A DNA stretch of 64,000 bases, taken from contig NZ_RCWJ01000002.1 in NCBI RefSeq assembly GCF_003668565.1, positions 310,001-374,000 of the forward strand. Direction: 5' to 3'. Positions 33,763 to 42,500 of this stretch are shown one piece after another. Numbering within the stretch: the stretch's first letter is position 1; every line of letters starts with the position of its first letter. Origin of the DNA: Mycetocola zhadangensis. GTDB lineage: Bacteria; Actinomycetota; Actinomycetes; Actinomycetales; Microbacteriaceae. Made by a program: the position numbers and the translations under genes. Below the pieces are notes generated by a model that had not been told where the DNA came from, ran no database searches, and saw nothing but the letters and a program-made list of their open reading frames with translations.

Positions 33763-34629
33763 TCAGGCGCGTTCCACGGGCAGCCACAACTCCGAGGTGG
33801 CCGTGCTGAAATCAGCGGCGCGATCGAGGATGGCCACAATCGACGGCCCGGGCCTCAAGCGCCACGGGTTCGACGGGAACCAGTCGGCGGCAGTCGCAGC
33901 CCACGTGGACTGCAGAGCCTCCGGATAGGGTCCGGCCGTGCGGAACACGGCCCAGGTGCCGGCTGGGATCTCGATCACGTCGAGGTCCTCGGGCACAGCC
34001 GTCTCCGCCTCGATCGCGACGCCGTGCAGATACGTGAGCTCGCTTCCTTCTGTGTAGTCCGGGTCCACGTCGGCGCTCACTTGAAGCAGCCCAGCCGGCT
34101 CGGTATCGCTCAGCGCTTTGAGGCGGCCGTGCTCGGTCTCGGGCAGCGAGGCGATGTGCGCCTGGATGTGTGGGTTGACTCCCTGGTAGATGAGCGCCAC
34201 GCGAACTGAGTGACCGACGAGCCGGAATGCGGGCCGGTCTGCGATGCGAGTGTCCATGGTTGTGTTCCCTTCTATGGTCAGGCGGAACCTGATCTGCGGT
34301 TGAGTGCGAAGGGGGCCACCGTTCTGACGGGCATCGCCGGAGCTGGTGCCATGCACCGCTCGGAACGCGCGGTTGAACGCTTCCGTTGATCCATAGCCAA
34401 AACGCACAGCGGTTCCCAACAGGTCGAGACCCTCGAGAACTTCGGCCGCGGCGACCGTCATGCGCCGCCGTCGGATGTACTCGGACAACGGCATGCCAGC
34501 CAGCGACGAGAACATCCGGCGCGCGTAGTACTCCGTCGTGCCGAGCGCACTGGCCAGGGCGGCGATGTCGATCTCCTCGGTGAGGTGCTCCTCGACGAAA
34601 TCGACGATGCGGTTGAGAACTGCGATCAC
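33763..34629 (-). CDS. AraC-type regulator with GyrI-like effector-binding domain
   Basis: 288 residues. The N-terminal 105 residues carry two helix-turn-helices (EEIDIAALASALGTTEYYAR and LLGTAVRFGYGSTEAFNRAF). The C-terminal half (from about 125: IADRPAFRLVGHSVRVALIY to the closing ELWLPVERA) is the GyrI/AraC-binding fold that captures cationic or amphipathic drugs. The layout is like Rob/SoxS-GyrI multidrug regulators. GTG at 34629 has AAGGGGAAG upstream. No target operon is adjacent. Confidence 0.9.
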   Translation of the reverse strand: MIAVLNRIVDFVEEHLTEEIDIAALASALGTTEYYARRMFSSLAGMPLSEYIRRRRMTVAAAEVLEGLDLLGTAVRFGYGSTEAFNRAFRAVHGTSSGDARQNGGPLRTQPQIRFRLTIEGNTTMDTRIADRPAFRLVGHSVRVALIYQGVNPHIQAHIASLPETEHGRLKALSDTEPAGLLQVSADVDPDYTEGSELTYLHGVAIEAETAVPEDLDVIEIPAGTWAVFRTAGPYPEALQSTWAATAADWFPSNPWRLRPGPSIVAILDRAADFSTATSELWLPVERA

Positions 34630-34875
34630 GGCTTCCCCTTTCCTTCTCAAGCCTGCTCACCGAAGTACGTTCGTAGCCCACTATTGCGGTTCGATGTGGT
34701 CGCGCCAGGTCCCGCGGGGTCGCGGACGGTCGATAACGCGCAAAATGTTCGACCGGTTGCGACCGGGCGGGCGACAGGCACGCAAAACGCACTCCCTTGA
34801 GCCCGGAATGTCAAGTGTTTCTCGCAACTCCGGCAAGGGGTTGACCGCGGTGACGCGCGGGCGGAGGGTGTGGGC

Positions 34876-36015
34876 ATGGCTCCCCGCACGATTGCCGCTC
34901 CACTCGCAGCGGCTCACCTCAACGTCACCGACTCGCCCGGTCGCACTGAACGCATCGTGAACGCTGACTACGAGTTTCAGCACGACCGGTTGGACGCCGA
35001 GTACGTCCTGCCGTTGAAGTGGGAGACCTACTGCGCCGGCGACGTGTTCGAGTTGACCGACTACCTGATCGACCTCGCCGAATGCCTCGACGTGACGGTC
35101 GTCGACGGATCGACGGAGCCGGTCTTCGCAGCGCACCACGCACTCTGGGGAGGTCTCGTTCGCCATGTAGCGCCCGACGGTCCGAGCACGCGCAACGGGA
35201 AAGTCGCCAGCGTGCTCACCGGCATCCGTCTCTCTCGCCATGAAAAGGTGATCCTGGCCGACGATGACGTCCGTTATGACAGGCGCGGTCTCGAGCGGAT
35301 GGTGGAGGAACTGCACTACGCCGACGTTGTTCGCCCGCAGAACTACTTCACGGCGCTGCCGTGGCACGCGCGTTGGGATACCGCACGCAGCCTGCTCAAT
35401 CGCGCCGTGGCATCCGACTATCCGGGCACGCTCGGCGTCAACCGCGACCTTGTGCTCGCGCTCGGCGGGTATGACGGCAACGTTCTGTTCGAGAATCTCG
35501 AGCTCATCCGCACGGTTCGGGCTGGTGGTGGCAGAGAACGTCGGGTCGACGACCTTTTCGTGGGGAGGATCCCGCCGAAAACCGAGCAATTCGCTGGGCA
35601 GCGCGTGCGGCAGGCCTACGACAGTTTCGCGCAACCGGCCCGGCTCACCCTCGAACTCGCCCTTCTTCCCCTGCTTGGTGCGAGTATCCTTCACCCGGTG
35701 CGCCTCATCGGCTTCGCCACCGCCGTGCTGGCGCTCGCCGAAGTCGGTCGGCAACGCAGTGGCGGCACCCGGGTGTTCCCGGTCACCAGTGCGCTGTGGG
35801 CACCGGTCTGGGTGTTGGAACGTGCGGTATGCGTCTGGCTTGCGGTCGGTGAACGGATGCGTGGAGGCGTGAAATACGGAAGCTCTCGTCTACGGAGAGC
35901 GGCTCATTCAAAGGCTGCCCTGCAGGAGAGGCTTGAGCGCCGGGGCCCTGGTCATGCCTCGGATGCGACAGCACTCCGACGGGCTCGTCGATACGCGGTT
36001 GGGCTTTGGCCGTAG
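34876..36015 (+). CDS. Glycosyltransferase family 2 protein
   Basis: 379 residues. A GT-A core contains the metal-binding triple Asp in KVILADDDVRYD and TLGVNRDLVLALGGYDG followed by FENLELIRTV, the acceptor-side motif. Two hydrophobic stretches near 275-300 and 315-335 may associate with the membrane. The sugar and acceptor are unknown. ATG at 34876 is used with GGAGGG upstream; a GTG at 34870 is possible. The last 64 bases overlap the end of the convergent AraC-type gene. Confidence 0.85.
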   Translation: MAPRTIAAPLAAAHLNVTDSPGRTERIVNADYEFQHDRLDAEYVLPLKWETYCAGDVFELTDYLIDLAECLDVTVVDGSTEPVFAAHHALWGGLVRHVAPDGPSTRNGKVASVLTGIRLSRHEKVILADDDVRYDRRGLERMVEELHYADVVRPQNYFTALPWHARWDTARSLLNRAVASDYPGTLGVNRDLVLALGGYDGNVLFENLELIRTVRAGGGRERRVDDLFVGRIPPKTEQFAGQRVRQAYDSFAQPARLTLELALLPLLGASILHPVRLIGFATAVLALAEVGRQRSGGTRVFPVTSALWAPVWVLERAVCVWLAVGERMRGGVKYGSSRLRRAAHSKAALQERLERRGPGHASDATALRRARRYAVGLWP

Positions 36016-36908
36016 GTGCGTGAGAACGCCGTGCTGAACGTGAACGCGCTGCTGTATCCGACCTCGGCGGCTACGGTCGCCGTTGTCACGTCCGAGCTCG
36101 CGAGCCGATCGGCGGCAAGCGCGAGTCGCCAGTTGCTCAAGTAACTCATCGGCGGCTGCCCAACGGTGGCGCTGAAGCGCGCCGCGAGTTTCGCGCGCGA
36201 CACGTGCACACGGTCGGCGAGCGACGCTACAGTCCATCCCGCAGCCGGGTCTTCGTGCATCAACGTGAGGGCTGACGCGACGACCGGGTCACCCGCGCCA
36301 TTCACCCAGCTCGGCGTCACACCGTCCGGTCGTCGCGCGAACGCCCGGACCACATGCAGCAGCAGCAGGTCTAGCAGGCGATCGAGGGCACTGCCCTGGC
36401 CCAGGTCGGACGACGAAAGTTCCCGTTCCAGGAGCGCAACGAGCGTGGCATCCGTTTCGTCTTCGTCAAAAATCGCGACGTGAGGCAGAGCGGATGTCAC
36501 GAGCTGGCCAACGGCGGCATCACTCGGGTAGGTGCCGATGAGGAGCACGGTGTCACCGGTGGGATCATTGCCCCACGTGCGAACGCCGTGACGCAGCGTG
36601 GTCTCGAGGGAGTCGCCGTCGGGGGTGCGGCAGGTCTGGTCGATACCGATGATCACCGTGGGTTCGGTGTCGGGGGCATCGCTGATCCGGTAGGGCTCGG
36701 GGCCGCGGACCGTCGCCGACTGACCCGGGCTCAACGATTGAGCAGGGCCGCTGCTCGGAATAAGCCACGACGAGCCACGCACCGGAACGATGAGAGTCAG
36801 CGCCGCTTCATCGCGCACGTCGATGGCGAACGGCGGCGACATCACCACCCGGAGCGAGAACGCGTCACGAGCGCGAGGTTCAGTGAAGAACCGGGAGAGT
36901 GGATCCAT
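35952..36908 (-). CDS. AraC-family regulator with cupin-type sensor
   Basis: 318 residues. Residues 1-170 match the AraC cupin-6 sensor (FSLRVVMSPPFAIDVRDEAA, then GQSATVRGPEPYRI). The C-terminal 100 residues have the two HTH units, WTVASLADRVHVSRAKLAAR and TTATVAAEVGYSSAFTFSTA, ending with FSRTYGQSPTAYRR. TACACT (36916-36921 on the minus strand) ends seven bases before the ATG at 36908, suggesting a leaderless mRNA and deciding against the ATG at 36914. Divergent from the NmrA-like gene, its likely target. Confidence 0.92.
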   Translation of the reverse strand: MDPLSRFFTEPRARDAFSLRVVMSPPFAIDVRDEAALTLIVPVRGSSWLIPSSGPAQSLSPGQSATVRGPEPYRISDAPDTEPTVIIGIDQTCRTPDGDSLETTLRHGVRTWGNDPTGDTVLLIGTYPSDAAVGQLVTSALPHVAIFDEDETDATLVALLERELSSSDLGQGSALDRLLDLLLLHVVRAFARRPDGVTPSWVNGAGDPVVASALTLMHEDPAAGWTVASLADRVHVSRAKLAARFSATVGQPPMSYLSNWRLALAADRLASSDVTTATVAAEVGYSSAFTFSTAFSRTYGQSPTAYRRARRSAVASEA

Positions 36909-36989
36909 GGCCATCAGTGTAGACGCTGGCGCATCGAAACGAGACGGATAACTATTCACCGTCCAACGTAAGCCGGGCAGGATCGACCC

Positions 36990-37847
36990 ATGAATATCTC
37001 ATCGAACTTCTCACCCGTCCTCGTCACTGGCGGGACCGGGCGTACCGGGTCTCGAATCGCACGGCGTCTCACCGACCGCGGAGTGCCCGCTCGCATCGGC
37101 TCCCGCAGGGTCGACGTTCCGTTTGACTGGGATGACCCGACGACGTGGCCGGCGGCGCTCACCGGAGTGCGCGCGGCCTATCTCTGTTACAGCCCGGACC
37201 TGGCTTTTCCCGGAGTTCCCGAGATGATGGCCCGGTTCATCGACGCGGCCCGCGGTGCGGGAGTGGCCCGCCTGGTGCTGCTGTCCGGTCGCGGCGAAGA
37301 GGGCGCACGTGCGACGGAGGATCTTGTACGCGGCTCGGGTCTCGAGTGGACCGTGTTGCGCTGCTCGTGGTTCGCCCAGAACTTCAGCGAGCACTTCCTC
37401 GTCGGGCCTGTGCGCCGCGGGCGGCTGTTGCTCCCCGCCGACGGTTCGATCGCTGAGCCCTTTCTCGACATCGATGACCTCGCCGACGTGGCGGTCGACG
37501 CTCTCACCGGTGATCGTCACGTCAACCAGGTGCTCGAGCTCACCGGGCCAAGGCTTCTCACCTTGTCTGGTGTGGCGGCCGAGTTGGCAGCCGTCACCGG
37601 GCGCCCAATCGTGTTCCACCCGAGCACACCCGAGGAGTTCGCCGCCGATCTGGCGCTCGACGGAATCCCGGCAGAAGAGGCGCTGCCTCTCGCCGGGCTG
37701 TTCACGGAAATTCTCGACGGTCGCAATGCGTCGACGACACCGGACCTTCGTACAGCGCTTGGGCGTGAGCCCACGGACTTCGGGACCTCGGCTGCCCGTG
37801 CCGCCGCGACCGGGGTGTGGGACGTCGTGGTCGGGGCGACGCGATGA
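36990..37847 (+). CDS. NmrA-like NAD(P)-binding protein (atypical SDR)
   Basis: 285 residues. VLVTGGTGRTGSRIARRLTD is the glycine-rich cofactor loop; AAYLCYSPDLAFPGVPEMMA and LEWTVLRCSWFAQNFSE are typical of NmrA/NAD(P)H quinone reductase 2-like proteins. The catalytic Tyr-x3-Lys of classical SDRs is absent, as expected in this subgroup. It is probably a redox sensor or oxidoreductase. The next gene starts inside its stop codon (ATGA). Regulated most likely by the divergent AraC protein. Confidence 0.88.
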   Translation: MNISSNFSPVLVTGGTGRTGSRIARRLTDRGVPARIGSRRVDVPFDWDDPTTWPAALTGVRAAYLCYSPDLAFPGVPEMMARFIDAARGAGVARLVLLSGRGEEGARATEDLVRGSGLEWTVLRCSWFAQNFSEHFLVGPVRRGRLLLPADGSIAEPFLDIDDLADVAVDALTGDRHVNQVLELTGPRLLTLSGVAAELAAVTGRPIVFHPSTPEEFAADLALDGIPAEEALPLAGLFTEILDGRNASTTPDLRTALGREPTDFGTSAARAAATGVWDVVVGATR

Positions 37848-38302
37848 CCGAGTGGGTGCCGGTGGTCGCCGGGGTCGGGTCTGCGGTTGCTGGTGGTTTC
37901 TATCTCGCGTTCTCGGGGGTGGTGGTGCCAGCGCTCCGGCGTCGACCGCCCGCAGAGTCGGCTACGACGATGGCGGCGATCAACGAGGAGGCCGAGCGCG
38001 CTCCATTCCTGCTTGTCTTTTTCGGCACCACGGTCGCTGCATTCGGAACGATCGTGATGTCCGTCGCGGATCCGGAGCCCGCCGCGCCGTTTCGCATTGT
38101 GGGCGCGTCGCTGTATCTCGTCGGCGTCGTATCCACAATCGCGGCGAACGTGCCCATCAACCGGCGGCTGGCTTCGGCGGGAGATCTCCGTGCCGAAGTC
38201 TGGTCGAGGTTCGCGCTCCGCTGGACCAGACTGAACCACCTCAGGATGCTGCTGTCGATCGCCGCAGCCCTTGTTTTGCTTGTGCCCCTCGCACGTCGTT
38301 GA
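37844..38302 (+). CDS. DUF1772 (anthrone oxygenase-like) membrane protein
   Basis: 152 residues with four hydrophobic segments. AGGFYLAFSGVVVPALRRRP and the final WTRLNHLRMLLSIAAAL, with the conserved N-x-L-R arrangement, match DUF1772. Fungal relatives oxidise anthrones; bacterial members are uncharacterised and often follow an AraC regulator and SDR-like enzyme, as here. The ATG overlaps the preceding TGA. Confidence 0.88.
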   Translation: MTEWVPVVAGVGSAVAGGFYLAFSGVVVPALRRRPPAESATTMAAINEEAERAPFLLVFFGTTVAAFGTIVMSVADPEPAAPFRIVGASLYLVGVVSTIAANVPINRRLASAGDLRAEVWSRFALRWTRLNHLRMLLSIAAALVLLVPLARR

Positions 38303-38330
38303 CCGAGGTGTCCTTCACACGGCGAATTCG

Positions 38331-38699
38331 CTAGACGCCGTACAGCATGATGTCGGTGACGCTCGTGGGGAAGATGATCGCCAGAGCGATTGTGACGATC
38401 GCCAGTGCGATTGTGATGTAGCCGAGGATCAACCCCGTCAGCGCAACTCCACGTCCCACCCGCACTCGTGCGGCAGTTCGAAGTCCAATGTGACCGCAGA
38501 TGATGGCGACCACCGCTGGAATGAGTGCGAAGGGCAGCAGCAGGATCCCGACGATCGGTATCGGCATGAATATCCCGATCCCGATCGCGACGGTGCCGGC
38601 AATAACTGCGGTAATCGCAGCGCCGTTCGATGGCGGGCGTACGGTCGGCGAATAGCCGGGCTGGTACTGCATGTACGGGGCCTGCTGCGAGTTGCTCAC
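38331..38699 (-). CDS. DUF4190 membrane protein
   Basis: 122 residues. A short Gln/Pro/Tyr-rich cytoplasmic tail (QQAPYMQYQPGYSP) is followed by two membrane segments split by a GHIGLRTAARVRVGRG turn, then LILGYITIALAI, the DUF4190 pattern. Function unknown; related proteins occur at 49848, 51776 and 54267. GTG at 38699 is chosen by family length; the ribosome-binding site is weak. Confidence 0.85.
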   Translation of the reverse strand: MSNSQQAPYMQYQPGYSPTVRPPSNGAAITAVIAGTVAIGIGIFMPIPIVGILLLPFALIPAVVAIICGHIGLRTAARVRVGRGVALTGLILGYITIALAIVTIALAIIFPTSVTDIMLYGV

Positions 38700-38978
38700 C
38701 CACTCAGCATGGCAGAGGGGCAGAAATTTTCCGCCCGACCCGACAGCACTCCGCGGAGTCACGAAGGGCTGAAGCCTTCCTGGTCGGTCGAAGAAGGTCG
38801 ACGAATATTGAAATCCTCGACCGAACGAGACCGAGCGAGGCGGGTTCAAAGCGAGCGGATGCCACGGACGTCACGTCCGGTAGGCCAGCGCGGGTGAGGG
38901 CGCGCACGTCATCGTGACGGACGACACCGAGGCGGTACTCGTGCGTTTCCGCGTGCTGGAGCAAAGCTACTGGCACCG
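38700..38978. other. Gene-free, hairpin-rich stretch downstream of the tRNA cluster
   Basis: No convincing gene. On the minus strand, running away from the tRNA-like genes, small perfect hairpins follow one another: GCG-GAAA-CGC, ACCG-CCT-CGGT and CGTCA-CGA-TGACG. They could be processing or termination signals for the tRNA transcript. Confidence 0.4.
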
Positions 38979-39052
38979 ACGCGACGGCAAGATTCGAACT
39001 TGCGAATGACGGGCTATGAGACCGTTCCCTTTGACCACTTGGGTACGCCGCG
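38979..39052 (-). tRNA. tRNA-like gene, anticodon CAT
   Basis: Read from 39052 down. A 7-bp acceptor stem (CGCGGCG with CGTCGCG, one G-U), D-arm CCC/GGG with GG in its loop, anticodon loop CTCATAG (anticodon CAT) and a perfect T-arm GCAAG-TTCGAAT-CTTGC. The anticodon stem ACGGT/CCCGT has a T-C mismatch at its closing pair, and CCA is not encoded. Anticodon CAT would mean Met or lysidine-modified Ile. It begins two bases after the encoded CCA of the tRNA-Cys. Confidence 0.65.
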
Positions 39053-39053
39053 G

Positions 39054-39123
39054 TGGACGCGATGACGGGAATCGAACCCGTGTGAACGGTTTTGCAGACC
39101 GTCTCCGTACCTCGGGCACCGCG
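39054..39123 (-). tRNA. tRNA-Cys (GCA) with shortened D-arm
   Basis: Read from 39123 down. Acceptor stem CGCGGTG/CATCGCG, anticodon arm ACGGT-CTGCAAA-ACCGT with anticodon GCA, T-arm ACGGG-TTCGATT-CCCGT, discriminator T and encoded CCA at 39056-39054. T73 is the Cys identity base. The D-region is only 14 bases (CCCGAGGTACGGAG), so the whole tRNA body is 67 bases and the D-loop lacks the usual GG-containing form. It abuts its neighbours on both sides. Confidence 0.78.
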
Positions 39124-39186
39124 ACTGAGAACGAGGCTACGAACCTCGACGCACTGATGCAATCAATGTGTCGCAGACTTACTCCG
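39124..39186 (-). pseudogene. Degenerate tRNA-Ala-like gene (anticodon TGC)
   Basis: Read from 39186 down. Anticodon arm CATTG-ATTGCAT-CAGTG gives anticodon TGC, and a T-arm CGAGG-TTCGTAG-CCTCG follows after three bases. The acceptor pairing CGGAGTA/TTCTCAG has only five of seven pairs and the D-region is almost missing. Its 3' end meets the tRNA-Cys 5' end without a gap. It may be a decayed tRNA or a highly reduced one. Confidence 0.4.
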
Positions 39187-39367
39187 CATGTCGTCACACA
39201 ACGATTAAGGTCGCTTGCGAGCAGAAGTGATGCGGACCCCGCGCCGCGGCTGGAACAGGGGCCGCACCGAATTGTGTCGGACTGAGACCTCGACGCGGGA
39301 CAACTCCCCACTCCGCGTTCAGAACATTAAACGTCGGACCTATTGACGAGAGGCCGGAGGATTTCCT
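39187..39367. other. Intergenic stretch upstream of the tRNA-like genes
   Basis: No gene and no further complete tRNA found. The stretch separates the minus-strand tRNA-like cluster from the plus-strand leader ORF and must hold promoters for both; no unambiguous -35/-10 pair was identified. Confidence 0.4.
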
Positions 39368-39445
39368 ATGCTCGAAATGAGTCGGAGCCGATCGGGGGAT
39401 CTCGCTAACGCGGACGTAACTGGCTCTTCATATCCGACTTTCTAG
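39368..39445 (+). CDS. Possible 25-residue leader ORF upstream of the pilus operon
   Basis: ATG is preceded by GGAGG with a seven-base gap, one of the best ribosome-binding sites in the window. The 25 codons read MLEMSRSRSGDLANADVTGS and end in YPTF before TAG. It lies about 130 bases before the tip-pilin start. It may be a regulatory leader peptide or a small protein; composition alone does not prove translation. Confidence 0.4.
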   Translation: MLEMSRSRSGDLANADVTGSSYPTF

Positions 39446-39576
39446 ATCGTGCGCCTCCCTGTTGAGCGCGAGCGCCGCGATACTTCTCTTCATGCGCACT
39501 TCCGGCGAGCGGGCAAGTGCTGCTCCCACCGTTTGGCGGCTCCCCCGGGTGCCGCCCCCTCGCCCCGGGATGGCAC

Positions 39577-42500
39577 ATGCCCCACGACCGCTTTGCTCGC
39601 GAGCGAGCATGCAAGGCCGAACACGTCGCGCCGCTGCGCCGTGTCGGCTTTTCGTTCGCGGCGATGGCAGCGCTCGTAGCACTTACGCTCGGGCTGGTCG
39701 CGGCTCCCGAAGCCTCGGCGGCGGCTACTGGATTGTCTGACCTTTCCGGTGGTTCTGCGGCACCCGCCGAGGAAACGGCTTCATCGCCAGAGGCCGCGCC
39801 CTCGTCGGTGGCAGCGTCCGATGTGTCGGTCCTTGCCGCCGGGGTTCCCGAAGCTCCCGTGCAGCTGTGGCTCGAAGATTTCGAATCGAGCGCTGCGCCA
39901 TCTCAGCTCGGCGCCTACGCGTCGAACCGATACACCGCGGCCGCCTTCTGGCTGAACTACGCGAACTGCAACGGCGTGATCCTGAACTACACGGTGGCTT
40001 TTCCGGCGACTGGCTACTGCGGCACCGCCACGGACGTCGTGTCGCGTAACCAGGTGCGGCGTATGGCCGATGTACTCGGCCAGTCCAGGCTCGGGGTTGT
40101 CGGCAGCACGAACAATGCATCACCAACCAACGGGTCGACGACGGGTGCTTCCGGATCGCAGGCGAACCGCGCCGTCGCCGCTATGACGATGGCTGGCGGC
40201 ACGACAACGGCGAACCAAACGATGATCGAGTCCGTCTCGCCCGTCGGCCTTTCGGCCTCTGCGGATCGCTACTATGCCGCATCCATCGACGTTGCGGAGG
40301 ATTCCTGCTCGGCCCGGCCGGCCGGCGCCAACAACAATTCGCGCATCGACGTCGCGTTGCTGGTCGGTCCGACCGTGCAGCCCCTTACGGTGGCGCCCAT
40401 CATCGCGTGCAATATCACTGACGGCCGCTACACATCGCCGACGCTGACGGGCGGGTTCGGTAGCGAGACGTCGGTGCGGGCAGGTCGGTTCTTCACCGAC
40501 ACAGCCATGCGCCTGACCCCGACCGAAGCTGCTCAAGCGCGCATCCGCGTCAGCAACGAGATCTCCGCCTCCTCAGGCAACGACTTCGCCTTTGATAACC
40601 TGCGCATCGTCGATGCCACGCCGAGTCTCGACAAGGCGTTCGCAACCGGCCTGGGCACCACAGGTACGCCGACGACGCTGACATTCACCATCACAAACAC
40701 GTCAGAGCTCGCCGCAAAGAACGACTGGGCCTTCACGGACAATCTGCCCCCTGGCCTCGTCGTTGCTCCAACGCCTTCGATTGGTGGCACGTGCGCAAAC
40801 GTCACAGGCACCGCATTCGCGGTCCAGGCAAACCCCGGTGCCGCCTCGATCGCCGTGACGGGCGGCGATCTCGCAACCAACGCATCGAGTTGCACGATCA
40901 GCGTGAACGTTGTTGCGAACACTCCAGGCACGTACTCAAACGGCCCCGCCAACGTCTCCACGGTGCTGAACGCCCCCGAAACCGCGACGTTCGTTGCGGA
41001 GGCTCCGGCGCGCATCACAATCCAAAAGAACGTGACAGGTCGTGCTGCGGTGACCGACCAGTTCCGTCTCGCGCTGAGTCTGGGTGCCACCGAGGTCGCG
41101 AGCGTCACCACCGTCGGCACGAACACTGGCATCCAGGCCGCGCGAGTTGGACCAATCAATGTGACGCGCGGCAGCGTCTACACCGTCTCTGAGTCCATCA
41201 TTTCCACGGGAACGCTGAACTCGTACACGACGAGTTACCAGTGTCTGCGCGGCACGACGACGATCGCCACAGGTACCTCGGTATCGGGACAGATCACCAT
41301 TCCGAACGAGCCGGGCGCCGAGATCGTCTGCACCTTCACCAATACTCCGCAAGCAGCGACCCTTTACTGCGATGGCACCTACTACTACGCCGTCCGGGCG
41401 AACGGGTCGATCGCCCAGGCGAACGCCACAAGCGCGGCCGCGCCGACGCAGCTGGTCGGAGCGGTCACCGGGGCAACCGACATCAACGCATTCGGTGTGA
41501 ATGGAGCGGGCACGAGCGCTGTCTCCCTGGACCGGACGGGAACCAACGCGGCAAGCGCCAGCGGCATTGTCAATTACACGATCGTCAATGGTGCGCTTCA
41601 AGGGACGCGCACGCCCTTCACTGGGACTCAGGGGTCGTTCCTCGACCGTACTGGCGCGACGGTTGATGGCACCATCATCGCCGGTGCCGTCGACCCTCTC
41701 AATGGCCGGTTCGTCGTTGGCAAGTCGGCCAACGGCTCCGTGCGCCTGTGGGAGTACACGCCAGGCGCGCTCAATAACGGCAGCCGCTTCCTCTACCTGG
41801 GCCAAGTGGCCACGGGAACGACTGTTGGAGAGAACGGCGACATCTCCTTCGACGCGCAGGGCAACCTGCACATTGTTCAGACCGCGGCGGACTCCAGCAA
41901 CGTCGGCATGTTCAGCGTGACGCGTGAATCGCTTCTCGCAGCATCCGGGGGGACGATCCCAGCCAGTGTGAACGTCCGTAGGGCGCTGAGCGGCACCAAC
42001 GCGGGCGAAGCCCTCACCGCCGTGAACGGTATGGCGTTTTCGCCGACAGGTAACGTCTACCTCAGCAACGGAACATCGGCATACCAGTTCGACCCGATGA
42101 CCTGGGAGCGCGTGCCGAACAGCCCGCGTTCCACTATTGGCGCTGCGGCCCCCAACAACGTTACCGACCTCGCCGCGTGCGCGTCACCGTCGACGCTCTC
42201 CGTCGAAAAGATCGTGGTCGGGCGTCAGAGCATGCTCGATCAGTTTCGTATAGCTGTGTCAGCCGGGACGCCTCGTTCTGAGTCATCGGTGGCGACGACG
42301 AGTGGGACGGCGACGGGTGTGCAGAGCGCCCGCATAGGCCCGACACCGGTGCAGATCAACACATCGGTCACGATCTCCGAGACGATGGCGTTCGGCTCGC
42401 TGTCGCCGCTCTCGTCATACAACTCTGTATACGAGTGTTGGGCCGACGGGGTTCGCATTTACACCGGCACAGAGAAGTCGGCCACGATCACTATCCCGAA

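Noticed and set aside
38704-39162. 152-codon minus-strand frame
   Set aside because: It runs through the tRNA-like genes; fragments such as GSIPVIAS are the usual translation shadow of T-arms.
38979-39186. Integration site of a prophage at the tRNA genes
   Set aside because: No integrase gene or direct repeat of a tRNA 3' end was found within the window.
40936-41871. 311-codon frame antisense to the pilus tip gene
   Set aside because: Charged, low-hydrophobicity composition and location fully inside a clear coding gene mark it as a shadow.
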